Shown here: positions 25,383 to 35,411 of the stretch, in pieces
How the letters are laid out: every line of letters starts with the position of its first letter
Numbering within the stretch: the first letter of the stretch is position 1
NCBI GenBank assembly: GCA_024636475.1
Contig: JAGXHA010000032.1
Span: 1-62,792, forward strand
DNA from: Roseobacter sp.
Lineage (GTDB): Bacteria > Pseudomonadota > Alphaproteobacteria > Rhodobacterales > Rhodobacteraceae
Length of the DNA: 62,792 nucleotides
Direction of reading: 5' to 3'
Translations under genes and position numbers: made by a program
Notes under the pieces: model-generated
The model's input: only the letters and a program-made list of their open reading frames with translations
Database searches by the model: none
Told to the model about the DNA's origin: nothing

Positions 25383-26116
25383 CAGGCGTCTCCTCTGCTG
25401 CGGGCCAAAAGGGCACGTGAACGGCGCAGGCGGATTTCAGTCCCTGTGCGGTACAAAACCAGCGCCAGAAACAGCAGGCCAAAACCGACCATGCTGATCA
25501 GCAAAGGATACCAGAACACATCCGCCACTGTCCGTCCTCCTGTGGCAACAGGCACGGATGTCCCTTGATGCAACCCCTGGTTCCAAAAGTTCACGGCATA
25601 GCGCGACAAGACTGCGAACACAGAGCCCACCAAACACAGCACCGATGTCAGATCGGCGGCGGTGTCGGGATCGTCAATGGCTTCCCACAAAGCGATATAG
25701 CCGAGGTAGAACAAAAACAGGATCAGGAACGACGTCAGGCGCGGATCCCACGCCCACCATGTTCCCCACATCGGCTGCCCCCAGATCGCACCGGTGACCA
25801 AGGCTATCAGCGTCATTGTGATGCCCACGGGCGCGGCGGCCTTGGCCGCCAACGCGCTGACATGATGGCGGCGGACCAGCCAGATCAGCGATGTCACCAA
25901 CATCATGAACCATGCGTTAATCGCCATAAGGGCGGCGGGCACGTGCAGGTAAATGATCTTGACCGTTGATCCCTGGCGGAAATCATCTGGTGTCCAGAAA
26001 AACCCCCAGACGAGGCCCACTGTCACACACAGACCCGCAGCCGCCCAAAGATAAGGCTGCAAACGGGCTGAGAGGCCCAAAAATTTCACCGGATTGGCGT
26101 ATTCCCACAAAGACAT
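25382..26116 (-). CDS. ccmC: Heme exporter/handling protein CcmC
   Basis: The protein has 244 residues and six hydrophobic segments. The tryptophan-rich motif WGTWWAWD (residues 117-124) and the two flanking His (IYLHVP at 58, GLHQGTS) are the heme-binding parts of the HemeHandling family. It loads heme onto CcmE. The ccmB gene ends 64 bases upstream, and ccmD overlaps downstream. Confidence 0.95.
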   Translation of the reverse strand: MSLWEYANPVKFLGLSARLQPYLWAAAGLCVTVGLVWGFFWTPDDFRQGSTVKIIYLHVPAALMAINAWFMMLVTSLIWLVRRHHVSALAAKAAAPVGITMTLIALVTGAIWGQPMWGTWWAWDPRLTSFLILFLFYLGYIALWEAIDDPDTAADLTSVLCLVGSVFAVLSRYAVNFWNQGLHQGTSVPVATGGRTVADVFWYPLLISMVGFGLLFLALVLYRTGTEIRLRRSRALLARSRGDA

Positions 26117-26180
26117 GGTTGTTATCTAACCTTCTGCTAGAGAGCACTCAATGGGCAAAACGACCCAGCCCCTGCCCTGC

Positions 26181-26837
26181 TCACCGTAACGTCATTCGCA
26201 ACACCGCAGCCGAGGCAAAGGGCATCAATGCAATCGTTCCCAACGTGATTCCAGCCAGCAGGATCAGCGGGGTGGTCCCGTCCAGCCCGATGGCACCCCG
26301 TCGCGCGGCTTCAGCCCCGAAAATAAGGGTTGGCACATAAAGCGGCAAGACCAGCAAAGACATCAATAGCCCACCGCGCTTGATCCCCACGGTCAGCGCT
26401 GCGCCGAACGTTCCAATTACCGAAAGCGCAGGTGTTCCAAGGGCAAGCGATGCAATGACCCAAATGAAGCCAGCAGGTGCAAGGTTCAACATTACCCCCA
26501 GCACAGGTGCTGCGATCACCAAGGGCAGACCCGTCGTCAACCAATGCGACAGCGCCTTGATGCTCAGCGCCGCTTCAAGCGGCAAGGGTGCGGTGGCCAG
26601 CAGATCAAGCGTTCCATCCTCGAAATCCAGCGCCAAAAGCCGGTCCAGCGACAACAGGCAGGCCAGCAAGGCCCCAAGCCACAAAACACCGGGCGCGATG
26701 GTGGACAACAGGTCAGATTGCGGGCCGACACTGAAAGGCACCAGCACAGTGACGATCAAAAAGAACGCCAGCCCAAGGCCAAAGCCCCCCCCTGCCCGAA
26801 AGGCCAGCATCAGATCGCGGCGCAACAAGGCAATCAC
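26181..26837 (-). CDS. ccmB: Heme exporter membrane subunit CcmB
   Basis: The protein has 218 residues with six predicted helices. [18 protein letters not shown] and [11 protein letters not shown] are standard CcmB segments. It forms the membrane part of the CcmAB ABC module. Its ATG overlaps the ccmA stop by four bases. Confidence 0.93.
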   Translation of the reverse strand: MIALLRRDLMLAFRAGGGFGLGLAFFLIVTVLVPFSVGPQSDLLSTIAPGVLWLGALLACLLSLDRLLALDFEDGTLDLLATAPLPLEAALSIKALSHWLTTGLPLVIAAPVLGVMLNLAPAGFIWVIASLALGTPALSVIGTFGAALTVGIKRGGLLMSLLVLPLYVPTLIFGAEAARRGAIGLDGTTPLILLAGITLGTIALMPFASAAVLRMTLR

Positions 26838-27451
26838 AAGAACGCCTCGTCGCTGGCACCGCTGCGCTGCTCGGGTTGGGCGCGGTAAGGGGTGATGTCA
26901 AAGGTTTCGGCGTTCAGCCCCAGGTCGATATGCGTGGCAATCAGCGCCATGCCTCCTGCCGCAAGATGGGCCGTCACGGCCTGTGCAAACATCGCAACGG
27001 CCTGCGCGTCCAACGATACGGTCGGTTCATCCAGCACCCAGATGGGCCGCCCCGTCACCATAAGGCGGGCAAGCCCGAGGCGACGTTTCTGGCCCGCTGA
27101 CAGCGTTCCGGCAAGGCGGTCTGCCAGGGGATCAAGCTGGTAGGCAGCCAATGCCGCGTCAATGTCGCTTTGTCCAAACACCTGTGCCCAGAACGTCAGG
27201 TTCTCGGTCACGCTGAGCATCGCCTTGAGGCCGTCCGCATGACCGGCATAAGCGATGGTTTCTTCGGCCCCGTCGATCCGCCCTGACAAGGGCGGCTGCA
27301 ACCCTGCAATCGTGCGCAAAAGCGTGGTTTTTCCGGCCCCGTTCGGGCCACGCAGGATCAGCGCGGTACCGGGTGCCACGGTGAACGACACGCCGCTTAG
27401 TACCGGCACGCCGCCGCGCGCAACCGCGACGCCCTGAATACAAAGTGCCAT
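26834..27451 (-). CDS. ccmA: Heme exporter ATP-binding subunit CcmA
   Basis: The protein has 205 residues. [18 protein letters not shown] (Walker A, 35-42), [14 protein letters not shown] (signature) and [12 protein letters not shown] (Walker B) are complete. It powers CcmABCD in releasing holo-CcmE. It starts one base after the Mth938-domain gene, so the whole secDF-ccm run may be one transcript. Confidence 0.95.
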   Translation of the reverse strand: MALCIQGVAVARGGVPVLSGVSFTVAPGTALILRGPNGAGKTTLLRTIAGLQPPLSGRIDGAEETIAYAGHADGLKAMLSVTENLTFWAQVFGQSDIDAALAAYQLDPLADRLAGTLSAGQKRRLGLARLMVTGRPIWVLDEPTVSLDAQAVAMFAQAVTAHLAAGGMALIATHIDLGLNAETFDITPYRAQPEQRSGASDEAFL

Positions 27452-27452
27452 A

Positions 27453-27806
27453 TCAGATCGGGATCATTGCCAGCGCGACACGCCGACCTTCGCTAAGCAA
27501 GACATTATAGGTGCGCGATGCAGCCGGGGACGACATCACTTCGAGGCCCAGACCCGCGTCCTCAAGCTGGCGGCGCAGGTCGGCGGGCACATGCGCGATC
27601 TCGGCGCCCATCCCTAGAAACAAGATGTCAATCTTGCCGGCCAAGGCCAACAAAGGGGCCGCGTCCTCAAAACCTGCCCAGGCCTGAGTGCCCATTGCGC
27701 CCGTGATGACCGGACCCTGCACGACGGTGCCGCCAATGCGAAAAAAACCCGGCCCGTATCCTTCAACCGGCTTGGCATCGTTAAAGACAACTTCGTTCAG
27801 GCGCAT
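27453..27806 (-). CDS. Mth938-domain protein (NDUFAF3-like)
   Basis: From ATG 27806 the protein has 117 residues. [38 protein letters not shown] and [20 protein letters not shown] are the ordered Mth938/DUF498 motifs. The eukaryotic relative NDUFAF3 supports complex I assembly, while the bacterial role is unknown. It is regularly found next to secDF in alphaproteobacteria, and that is the case here. Confidence 0.88.
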   Translation of the reverse strand: MRLNEVVFNDAKPVEGYGPGFFRIGGTVVQGPVITGAMGTQAWAGFEDAAPLLALAGKIDILFLGMGAEIAHVPADLRRQLEDAGLGLEVMSSPAASRTYNVLLSEGRRVALAMIPI

Positions 27807-27810
27807 GATC

Positions 27811-28566
27811 TTATCCTTTCCACAATGGCAAACCCAATATAGCCGATGCCGCAATGACAATATAGGCCACCGTACGGAAAAGCCGTTCTGAGCCGGGATT
27901 AAATAGTCGCGCCCCGATCATGTTTGCCGCCACATTAGGGATGCCCATCGCCAGACCAAGGACCACAATCTGCCAGACCAGAAGGCCGCTGCCCCACAGC
28001 ATCGCAAATAACAGCACGTCAATGCCGACTAGATACAGCAGGAAATTCGCACGAATAACCGTGATGGAAAGCCTGCTGGCCATGTAAAGCATGATGACCG
28101 GAGGGCCTGCGATCCCTGCAAACCCCGTCATAAAGCCACCCAAAGCGCCCGTGCCAACGATTAATGGTGTGCCAAGGGTGCCGGAGTAGCGCCAACCGGT
28201 CATCAGCAGCAACAATAAGGCCAGCACCACACCGGACACGAGCCAGCCAAAAGGTTCGGGCGAGATATAGGACAGACACACCAGGCCCAAGGGCATTGCC
28301 ACCACAACGCCCAGCAACAAAAGCGAAATGTCGCGCTTGGTGCCCTGACGCAAAGCAGACGGCAGATTGGGCAAGGGACCCAGCAACTCCGTTGCCGCCA
28401 TAAAGATCACCGCTTGAACAGGGCTTAGGACCGATGCCGCAACCGGCATGATGATCATCGCGCTGCCAAATCCGGCAAAACCGCGCACCAGCCCTGCAAC
28501 GATAACCGTAAGCAACAGCCAGATCAGACCTGCGGTCGATCCGGCTGCTGAAAGAACCTCAGGCAT
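27811..28566 (-). CDS. TSUP-family permease (TauE/SafE type), copy 1
   Basis: The protein has 251 residues and about seven to eight hydrophobic segments. VRGFAGFGSAMIIMPVAASV and GGFMTGFAGIAGPPVIMLYMA are the paired glycine-rich TSUP motifs. Members move sulfite, sulfonates or other anions across the inner membrane. Its first eight bases overlap the secF end. Its insertion between secF and the Mth938 gene is unusual, since those are normally neighbours. Confidence 0.87.
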   Translation of the reverse strand: MPEVLSAAGSTAGLIWLLLTVIVAGLVRGFAGFGSAMIIMPVAASVLSPVQAVIFMAATELLGPLPNLPSALRQGTKRDISLLLLGVVVAMPLGLVCLSYISPEPFGWLVSGVVLALLLLLMTGWRYSGTLGTPLIVGTGALGGFMTGFAGIAGPPVIMLYMASRLSITVIRANFLLYLVGIDVLLFAMLWGSGLLVWQIVVLGLAMGIPNVAANMIGARLFNPGSERLFRTVAYIVIAASAILGLPLWKG

Positions 28567-29527
28567 CTATGTTGGCGTATTGGCCTGAGTTATTGTCTTT
28601 TTTGCTGTCGTCGCGATTGACCCCAAGGAAAAGCACCACATTCTTGGCCACATAGACCGACGAATACGTGCCGACAATGACGCCCCACGTGATCGCAAAC
28701 ACAAAGCCACGGATCACATCACCACCCAAAACCAGCAGGGCGATCAACGCCAGAAGCGTGGTGCCCGACGTCATCAAAGTCCGGCTTAGGGTTTCATTGA
28801 CGCTGATGTTCATCACATCGCGCAGGGCGCGTTTCTTGTACTTGCGGAGGTTTTCACGCAGTCGGTCAAAGATCACCACCGTATCGTTGATGGAATAGCC
28901 GATAATCGTCAGGATCGCCGCAATGACTGGTAAATCAAAGCGGATTTGCAAGATCGAGAACAGCCCGATGGTCAGGATCACATCGTGGAACAAAGCGGCA
29001 ACCGCACCAACCGAGAACTGCCATTCAAACCGCAACCAGATGTAGATCAAGATCGCAGCAAGTGACGCACCCACGGCCAGGAAAGCCGTCTGGATCAACT
29101 CGCCCGACACTTTTGGACCGACAGATTCCACCGACGTGAAAACAATCTTCGGCGCAACCGTTTTCAAGGCACCCTGAACCGCTTCGATCATTTCAGGCGT
29201 GGCCGCTTCCTCGCCTTCTTGGGCCTGAATACGGACCATCGCGACATGTTTGCTGTCGTCACTGGTCGGATCAAACACTTCGGAGATCGAAATATCCCCA
29301 AGCCCCAGCCCATCCATCGCAGCGCGGTAAGCGGCCACATCGACGGGTGTTTCGCTTTGGGTGCGCAATGTTGTGCCGCCGCGGAAGTCGATTCCGTAGT
29401 TCAAGCCCATGGTGAACCAGACTGCCAAGGCCAGAACAACCGCAACGCAGGACGCCCCGAATGTGACTTTGGCGTGTTTGAAAAAATCGATGCTGGTGTC
29501 ATCGGGGATCAATCTCAGGCGTCTCAT
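28559..29527 (-). CDS. secF: Protein-export membrane protein SecF
   Basis: The protein has 322 residues with six membrane helices. MGLNYGIDFRGGTTLRT, the periplasmic domain and GYSINDTVVIFDRLREN (TM4 signature) and ISVNETLSRTLMTS are typical. With SecD it uses the proton gradient to complete translocation by SecYEG. Confidence 0.97.
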   Translation of the reverse strand: MRRLRLIPDDTSIDFFKHAKVTFGASCVAVVLALAVWFTMGLNYGIDFRGGTTLRTQSETPVDVAAYRAAMDGLGLGDISISEVFDPTSDDSKHVAMVRIQAQEGEEAATPEMIEAVQGALKTVAPKIVFTSVESVGPKVSGELIQTAFLAVGASLAAILIYIWLRFEWQFSVGAVAALFHDVILTIGLFSILQIRFDLPVIAAILTIIGYSINDTVVIFDRLRENLRKYKKRALRDVMNISVNETLSRTLMTSGTTLLALIALLVLGGDVIRGFVFAITWGVIVGTYSSVYVAKNVVLFLGVNRDDSKKDNNSGQYANIDA

Positions 29528-29536
29528 ATCAGTCTC

Positions 29537-31186
29537 CTAGACCGTGATTGTCTTGGGACGGGCGCGTTCAAACCAGAAAACAACCATCAGACGGGTGACG
29601 AAATATGCGGTAAAGACCGACGTAAGAATACCGACGCCCAACGTGACCGAAAAACCCCGAACCGGACCGGAGCCCAGCACAAACAGGATCGTGGCGATGA
29701 TGAAGGTCGTGATGTTGGCGTCTAGAATGGCGCTCAGGGCCCGCTCGTACCCCAGACTGATGGCACGCGCAGGGCCTTTGGCTGTCTTGAGTTCTTCGCG
29801 GATCCGCTCGAAAATCAAAACGTTCGCATCCACCGCCATACCAACTGTCAAAACGATCCCCGCAATCCCCGGCAAGGTCAGCGTGGCACCGATCAGGCTG
29901 AGCAGCCCAAAAATCATGCTCACGTTCACAATCAGCGCAATATTTGCGAAAAATCCGAACAGCCCATAGGTCGCCCACATGAAAAACAGCACCGCGACAA
30001 AGGCGACCGTGGTCGCGATCTTGCCCGCGTCAATGCTGTCTTGGCCAAGCTCTGGCCCGATTGTGCGCTCTTCCACAAAGGTCAGCCCAGCGGGCAAAGC
30101 CCCCGCGCGAAGCAGCACCGCCAGGTTTGTAGACTGTTCAACCGAAAAGTTTCCGGTGATGATGCCGGATCCACCGGGGATCGCGCTTTGGATTGTGGGG
30201 GCGCTGATCACTTCGTCATCCAGCACGATCGCAAAGGGGGCACCGATGTTCTCGGCCGTATACGTGCCAAACTTGCGCGCACCGGTTGTATCAAAGCGAA
30301 AGCTGACCGCAGGGCTCCCATTCTGGTCAAAACTTGGCTGCGCATCGACCAGCTCTTCGCCGGTCACCACGGGGGCAGTCTCGATGATATAGAAAACCCC
30401 GGGCGCTTCTGCGTCCGGCAGCAGTGAATTGCCAAGGCCGGGTGATGCGTTTTCGTCTGCGCCGCGGTTCACGACTGGATTGAAGGTCAATTGCGCCGTT
30501 GTTCCGATGATCGCTTTCAGCTCGGCCGCCGATCCGATACCGGGCACCTGGATCAAGATGCGGTCCGACCCTTGGCGCTGGATCGTCGGTTCCCGTGTGC
30601 CGACCTCGTCGATGCGCCGGCGGATGATTTCCAGCGACTGCTGCATGGTCCGCTCGTCGGTGGCCTGCTTTTCACCTTCAGACAAGGTCACGGTAATGAT
30701 ATCGCCGGCACCACTGACCACGATGTCGTTTTGCCCGGCCCCCGTCAGGGTTTGCACTGGCCGCGCCAAGGTCCGCGTAGCTGCCAACGCCTCGGCCAGC
30801 TTGTCGGCTTCGTTGATGCGCACGCGCAACTCGCCCTCGGGCGCATCGACACGGCGCACGGGGGTGATCGACCGCAACGCATCGCGCACTTCGGGCCATG
30901 TGGCCTCCATGCGGTTGGCGTAGACATCGGCGACATTCACCTCGGCCAGCAGATGCGCACCGCCGCGCAGGTCCAGACCAAGGTTCACCAGACGCTCTGG
31001 CAGCCATTCGGGCCAAAGTGCGGCCTGCGCTTCAAGCTCGGGGGTGGACCCGGCAACTTCGATCGCCTTGAGCGCATCATTATGCTGCTCGACGGGGCCG
31101 TAAAACGCATTGGGCAGCGCCAGATAAAGACCCAACACACAGGTCAGGATGATCAATATCCGCTTCCACACAGGAATCTGAAGCAT
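29537..31186 (-). CDS. secD: Protein-export membrane protein SecD
   Basis: The protein has 549 residues. LGLDLRGGAHLLAEV is the SecD N-terminal motif, the P1 periplasmic head spans about 60-370, and VGMAVDANVLIFERIREE is the TM4 signature. It is ten bases upstream of secF and 37 downstream of yajC. Length is usual for alphaproteobacteria. Confidence 0.97.
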   Translation of the reverse strand: MLQIPVWKRILIILTCVLGLYLALPNAFYGPVEQHNDALKAIEVAGSTPELEAQAALWPEWLPERLVNLGLDLRGGAHLLAEVNVADVYANRMEATWPEVRDALRSITPVRRVDAPEGELRVRINEADKLAEALAATRTLARPVQTLTGAGQNDIVVSGAGDIITVTLSEGEKQATDERTMQQSLEIIRRRIDEVGTREPTIQRQGSDRILIQVPGIGSAAELKAIIGTTAQLTFNPVVNRGADENASPGLGNSLLPDAEAPGVFYIIETAPVVTGEELVDAQPSFDQNGSPAVSFRFDTTGARKFGTYTAENIGAPFAIVLDDEVISAPTIQSAIPGGSGIITGNFSVEQSTNLAVLLRAGALPAGLTFVEERTIGPELGQDSIDAGKIATTVAFVAVLFFMWATYGLFGFFANIALIVNVSMIFGLLSLIGATLTLPGIAGIVLTVGMAVDANVLIFERIREELKTAKGPARAISLGYERALSAILDANITTFIIATILFVLGSGPVRGFSVTLGVGILTSVFTAYFVTRLMVVFWFERARPKTITV

Positions 31187-31223
31187 GGCGTAAGCCCTTC
31201 TTAACGCTGCCGTTTAAGGCAGT

Positions 31224-31502
31224 TTACTTGGCAGGTTCAGTCTTGGATACGACGGTCGCAATCGTCGATTGCACAACGCGCACTTTGACGTTTTCGGCCA
31301 GTTCGACTTCAAGCTCGCCGTCGTCTTTCACCTTGACGACCTTGCCGATCAAACCGCCTTGGGTAATGACCTGATCGCCACGGCGCAGACCATCGACCAT
31401 CGCTTTATGTTCCTTCACCTTCTTTTGCTGAGGGCGGATGAGCAGGAAATACATGATCGCGAAGATCAGGATAAGGGGCACGAATTGTTGAATGCCTTGC
31501 AT
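31224..31502 (-). CDS. yajC: Sec translocon accessory protein YajC
   Basis: From ATG 31502 the protein has 92 residues: one helix (FVPLILIFAIMYFLLIRPQQ) and a small cytoplasmic domain with RGDQVITQGGLIGKV. It is the first gene of the minus-strand run yajC-secD-secF-TSUP-Mth938-ccm. The upstream extension of the frame is not credible. Confidence 0.95.
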   Translation of the reverse strand: MQGIQQFVPLILIFAIMYFLLIRPQQKKVKEHKAMVDGLRRGDQVITQGGLIGKVVKVKDDGELEVELAENVKVRVVQSTIATVVSKTEPAK

Positions 31503-31722
31503 GGGGGTCGTCCTTTTGATGGGGGTGCAAACCACACGCGGCCTGCCTTCGAAGTTTGGCGGAACCTAGGGTCAGAAGCGCCGCTTTGCAAGGTGACATC
31601 GCGGGTATTTCAGCCCCTGCGAGCCCATGCCGCGCATCTTTGGCCTTTGGAAGGGCTCACGTAGCCCAAGAGCTGTTGGCACAGCCCAAAATACGCGGCA
31701 TGGTGGTGCGGGAATTTAGGGG

Positions 31723-33180
31723 ATGACCGTGGACGACATTATTTTTGAAATCAGTCAGCGGAACCTGATCGGGATCGCCTTGCTGATCGCGTTTCTGTTT
31801 GTCCCGATTGGCATTTCGCTTTTGCCCTACAAAGGCGATCCTGCCAAGCCACCCCTGTTTGACAGATTGCAGGCTCGTATGGGCTTGAGTGGATTAAACT
31901 CTGGCCTGCTGTTCGTGGCTATCGCCATTTGGGCGATCATTTTCGTCTCGCTGGTGTTGGGATTGCTTGGCGTCATCTGGTCCTTTATCCTGTCACCGAT
32001 CCCGCAAGGCCAAGCGCAGATTTGGGACTGGCGGTTTTCCTTGGCCAAGATGGCGGCACTCACCGCGACCCTTGGCGCGGTTGTTGCACTCCCCTTCACC
32101 CTGATCCGGCTGACTTTTACGCGAACCCAAACCGAAACAGCGGTCGAAGCTTTGTTCAATGACAAGATCAATGCAGCGGTTGAAGACCTTTATGCCCAAC
32201 GTCAGATTTCTGTGCCAGTGACCGACGGTGAAAAACAAAGCCACGAATCCATTTGGCAAGACGACGTTACCCGCAGAAACGGCGCGATTGACCGGCTTGA
32301 GGGGTTGGTTCAGGAAAGCCCAACATCCGCAGAACGGGTCGCGCGCATGCTGTCAGTCTATGTGCGCGAGCTGTCCCAAGAATATAAGCCAATCCCGACG
32401 CCTGAAACCACCGATCGTGAGAATTTGCGTCGATGGGCGCGCGAATTGAAACCCGCACGATCCGACATGCAGAATGCCGTCCAAGTACTGGGGCGGCTGC
32501 AAAGTATCTCGGGCGTGACCGAGTTGGCCGGGTTGGTCGATCTTTCGGGTGCGAACCTTCAGGGCTTCGACCTCTCACAGCTTTCATTTGAGAAGAGTAA
32601 TTTTTCCGGTGCAAAGTTGCAGGGGGCAAACCTCGGCAGGGCGCAGTTGCAGGGGGCGGACCTCGGCTGGGCGCAGTTGCAGGGGGCGCACCTCAGAAGG
32701 GCGCAGTTGCAGGGGGCGAACCTCGGCTGGGCGAAGTTGCAGGAGGCGAACCTCAGCTGGGCGCAGTTGCAGGGGGCGAACCTCGGCTGGGCGAAGTTGC
32801 AGGAGGCGAAGCTTGGTGGGGCGCAGTTGCAGGGGGCGTTCCTCGGCGGGGCAAAGTTGCAGGGGGCGAAGCTAAGCTGGGCGCAGTTGCAGGGGGCGAA
32901 CCTCAGCGGGGCGCAGTTCGACAATGCAACTTCTCTGGTCAACGCTACTCTTCGAGGTGCGTCGGCCAGAGAAGTTGATTTTGCAAATAGTACCATAAAA
33001 CCACATCAAATCGAAGCAATGTTTGGTGACGCCTCCGTCACCTTGCCCGGCGGCCATGGCCCCGATCACGAAAGCTGGCCCGCCCACTGGAGCAAGGAAA
33101 AGTTGCACTGGGCCGACTTCGAAACCCAAGGGCGCGCCCACCAAACCAGCATCGGCCAAGACCCCGACAATCCCATCTAA
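31723..33180 (+). CDS. Membrane pentapeptide-repeat protein
   Basis: The protein has 485 residues. Helices lie at about 12-32, 62-90 and 105-135. A cytoplasmic helical region (about 140-260) follows. Then comes a right-handed beta-helix of A(N/D/K/Q)L-x-x repeats from about 268 to 410, where the pattern [20 protein letters not shown] alternates. A tail with [12 protein letters not shown] follows. Such pentapeptide helices mimic DNA or bind protein partners, but the role here is unknown. The repeat core is unusually regular at DNA level. It is divergent from yajC, with about 220 bases between. Confidence 0.85.
   Translation: MTVDDIIFEISQRNLIGIALLIAFLFVPIGISLLPYKGDPAKPPLFDRLQARMGLSGLNSGLLFVAIAIWAIIFVSLVLGLLGVIWSFILSPIPQGQAQIWDWRFSLAKMAALTATLGAVVALPFTLIRLTFTRTQTETAVEALFNDKINAAVEDLYAQRQISVPVTDGEKQSHESIWQDDVTRRNGAIDRLEGLVQESPTSAERVARMLSVYVRELSQEYKPIPTPETTDRENLRRWARELKPARSDMQNAVQVLGRLQSISGVTELAGLVDLSGANLQGFDLSQLSFEKSNFSGAKLQGANLGRAQLQGADLGWAQLQGAHLRRAQLQGANLGWAKLQEANLSWAQLQGANLGWAKLQEAKLGGAQLQGAFLGGAKLQGAKLSWAQLQGANLSGAQFDNATSLVNATLRGASAREVDFANSTIKPHQIEAMFGDASVTLPGGHGPDHESWPAHWSKEKLHWADFETQGRAHQTSIGQDPDNPI
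32611..32922 (+). repeat. 30-bp minisatellite inside the pentapeptide gene
   Basis: About ten units of 30 bases, of the form GGGCGCAGTTGCAGGGGGCG followed by AACCTCGGCT, run in tandem with small changes (AACCTCGG, CACCTCAG, AAGCTTGG variants and GGCGAAGTTGCAGGAGGC units). Each encodes two pentapeptides. The near identity points to recent expansion or gene conversion. Confidence 0.85.
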
Positions 33181-33263
33181 CACCACATCTGGCCCCCCGC
33201 TGCGCAATCGGGCATAACGCGGGCAACGCAGACCCGACGACTCAGGCCCCAAAGGACAGACCC

Positions 33264-34556
33264 ATGCATGACATCAAAGCCATCCGCGAAAACCCAGATG
33301 CGTTTGACGCGGCCCTCGCGCGGCGCGGGGATGCGCCTGTGTCTGCGGCGGTGCTCAAGCTTGACGAGGCGCGGCGCGGGATGATTTTGAACGCGGAAAC
33401 GGCGCAGGCCGACCAGAACAAAGCCTCCAAACTGGTGGGGGCGGCCAAGGCGTCGGGCGACGAGGCGGAATTTGAACGGTTGCGCCAGTTGGTCAGCGAC
33501 AAAAAAGCCGAAGTTGCCGCGATGCAGGCGCAGGCCAAGGATCTGGACGCGCAGTTGACCGACATGCTGGCGCGCATCCCCAACCTGCCCACCGATGATG
33601 TGCCCGAGGGCGCAGATGAAAACGACAACGTCGAGGTGAACCGCTGGGGCGATGTGCCCAGCTTTGATTTCAAACCGGTCGAGCATTACGAGATCGGCGG
33701 CGTCGCCGCTTCGATGGATTTTGAAACCGCCGCCAAAGTGTCCGGTGCGCGGTTTGTGATGCTCAAGGGTGCTGTGGCGCGTATTCACCGTGCCTTGGCG
33801 CAGTTCATGGTCGACACGCATGTGGATCACAACGGGCTTGAGGAACATATGACCCCCGTGCTGGTGCGCGACGAGGCGATGTATGGCACCGACAAGCTGC
33901 CGAAATTCGGGGATGACAGCTATCAGACCACGAATGGCTGGTGGCTGATCCCCACGTCCGAAGTGACGCTGACCTACTCCGTCGCCGGGGATGTGCTGGA
34001 CGAGGGCACCCTGCCCCGCCGCATGACCGCGCATACCTTGTGTTTCCGCTCGGAGGCCGGATCGGCGGGGCGCGACACGTCCGGCATGCTGCGCCAGCAC
34101 CAGTTCGAAAAGGTCGAGATGGTGTCGGTGACCCATCCTGACGCGTCCGACGATGAACAAAAGCGCATGTTGCGCTGTGCCGAGGATCTGCTGGAGCGGT
34201 TGGGCATCCCCTACCGCACCGTGCATCTTTGTACGGGCGACATGGGCTTTGGTGCGCGCCGCACCTTTGATATCGAGGCCTGGTTGCCCGGGCAAAACGC
34301 CTACCGCGAGATCAGTTCGGTTTCGACCACCGGTGATTTTCAGGCCCGCCGCATGAATGCGCGGTTCAGGCCGGCCGATGGCGGCAAGCCGCAGTTCGTG
34401 CATACGTTGAACGGGTCGGGTCTGGCTGTGGGGCGCTGTTTGATCGCGGTGCTTGAAAACGGGCAGCGCGCGGATGGGTCGGTGCAACTTCCTGCCGTGC
34501 TGGCCCCCTATCTGGGTGGCAAAACCACACTGGGCGCTGACGGCACCTTGGCCTGA
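33264..34556 (+). CDS. serS: Seryl-tRNA synthetase
   Basis: The protein has 430 residues. The N-terminal coiled-coil arm (about 28-110) binds the long variable arm of tRNA-Ser. [29 protein letters not shown] (motif 2, read in parts) and [17 protein letters not shown] (motif 3) define the class II active site. It charges tRNA-Ser, one copy of which lies at 7424. Confidence 0.97.
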   Translation: MHDIKAIRENPDAFDAALARRGDAPVSAAVLKLDEARRGMILNAETAQADQNKASKLVGAAKASGDEAEFERLRQLVSDKKAEVAAMQAQAKDLDAQLTDMLARIPNLPTDDVPEGADENDNVEVNRWGDVPSFDFKPVEHYEIGGVAASMDFETAAKVSGARFVMLKGAVARIHRALAQFMVDTHVDHNGLEEHMTPVLVRDEAMYGTDKLPKFGDDSYQTTNGWWLIPTSEVTLTYSVAGDVLDEGTLPRRMTAHTLCFRSEAGSAGRDTSGMLRQHQFEKVEMVSVTHPDASDDEQKRMLRCAEDLLERLGIPYRTVHLCTGDMGFGARRTFDIEAWLPGQNAYREISSVSTTGDFQARRMNARFRPADGGKPQFVHTLNGSGLAVGRCLIAVLENGQRADGSVQLPAVLAPYLGGKTTLGADGTLA

Positions 34557-34622
34557 ATTATCCGACCCACTTACGGGCGCGCTGTGATATAACCCACAAG
34601 ATATACCCTAAAAGGATGCTTC

Positions 34623-35330
34623 ATGCCCCGCTCCCTCACTGCGCTCGTCACTTTATTGCTGGCTGTCGGCTTTGCTGCCTCGCCGTTTCTGGGGCCCAGT
34701 TTTGACGGGTTTGACCCTGATCAGTTCCCGGTGCCGCAGATCGATCCACCCGTCCAACCCGAAGGCTATGCGTTTTCGATTTGGGGGGTCATCTATCTAT
34801 GGCTGATCATCGGGATGGGCTGGGGACTTTGGAAGAAACGTGAAGATTTCATCTGGCATGACATGCGCCTGCCCTTGTGTGTCTCGCTGTTTGTCGGGTG
34901 TTTTTGGCTGGCGGTGGCTGATGTAAGCCCGGTCTGGGCGTCGGTGCTGATTGTCGTGATGCTGGTTGGTGCCTTGGTGGCGCTGTTCAAATCACCGCGG
35001 GACAATTCCGCCTTTGCCGCCTTGCCTGTCGGGCTTTATGCAGGGTGGCTGAGTGCTGCGACCTGCGTATCCTTGGGGCTTTTGACGGCCGGATATGGCT
35101 GGATCAGCGCAGACACAGCTGGATTGATCTTTGTAACATTGGCGATTTTGGTCGCTGCGGCAGTGCAATCAACGCTGATGCGTGTGCCAACCTACGGGAT
35201 AGCAGTGATCTGGGCGCTGGTCGGCGTGGTCGTGCAGAACTATTCGACCTCGCCCAGCGTCGCGGCGCTCGCAGCCGGGGGCGCGATTGCATTGCTTTTG
35301 CCGACCTTCAGGTCTTGGCGCAAAAACTGA
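34623..35330 (+). CDS. TspO/MBR-like tryptophan-rich membrane protein
   Basis: The protein has 235 residues with five to six hydrophobic segments. PEGYAFSIWGVIYLWLIIG near residue 48 is the 'A-F-x-I-W-x-x-I-Y' motif of TspO-like tryptophan-rich sensory proteins. Its length exceeds classical TspO (~160 residues), so it belongs to the long branch. Function is uncertain. It begins 66 bases after serS. Confidence 0.75.
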   Translation: MPRSLTALVTLLLAVGFAASPFLGPSFDGFDPDQFPVPQIDPPVQPEGYAFSIWGVIYLWLIIGMGWGLWKKREDFIWHDMRLPLCVSLFVGCFWLAVADVSPVWASVLIVVMLVGALVALFKSPRDNSAFAALPVGLYAGWLSAATCVSLGLLTAGYGWISADTAGLIFVTLAILVAAAVQSTLMRVPTYGIAVIWALVGVVVQNYSTSPSVAALAAGGAIALLLPTFRSWRKN

Positions 35331-35388
35331 CGCAGCCCCCGGAACCTTCGAAAAAGGCCAACCGAGCCCTTCTCAGATAAATCACAAC

Positions 35389-35411
35389 GGTCACCGGTCC
35401 TGCCGGTGACC
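35389..35411 (-). terminator. Hairpin at the end of der
   Basis: GGTCACCGG (35389-35397) and CCGGTGACC (35403-35411) are perfect inverted repeats overlapping the last codons and stop of der. On the minus strand TGTGATTTATC follows, without a clean T-run. It is a possible terminator. Confidence 0.4.

Noticed and set aside
32611..32922. CRISPR-like array
   Set aside because: Units are directly adjacent with no spacers and encode pentapeptide repeats in a good frame.
33177..34487. A 436-codon open frame antisense to serS
   Set aside because: Complementary shadow of a well-conserved gene, rich in His/Arg/Gln without motifs.
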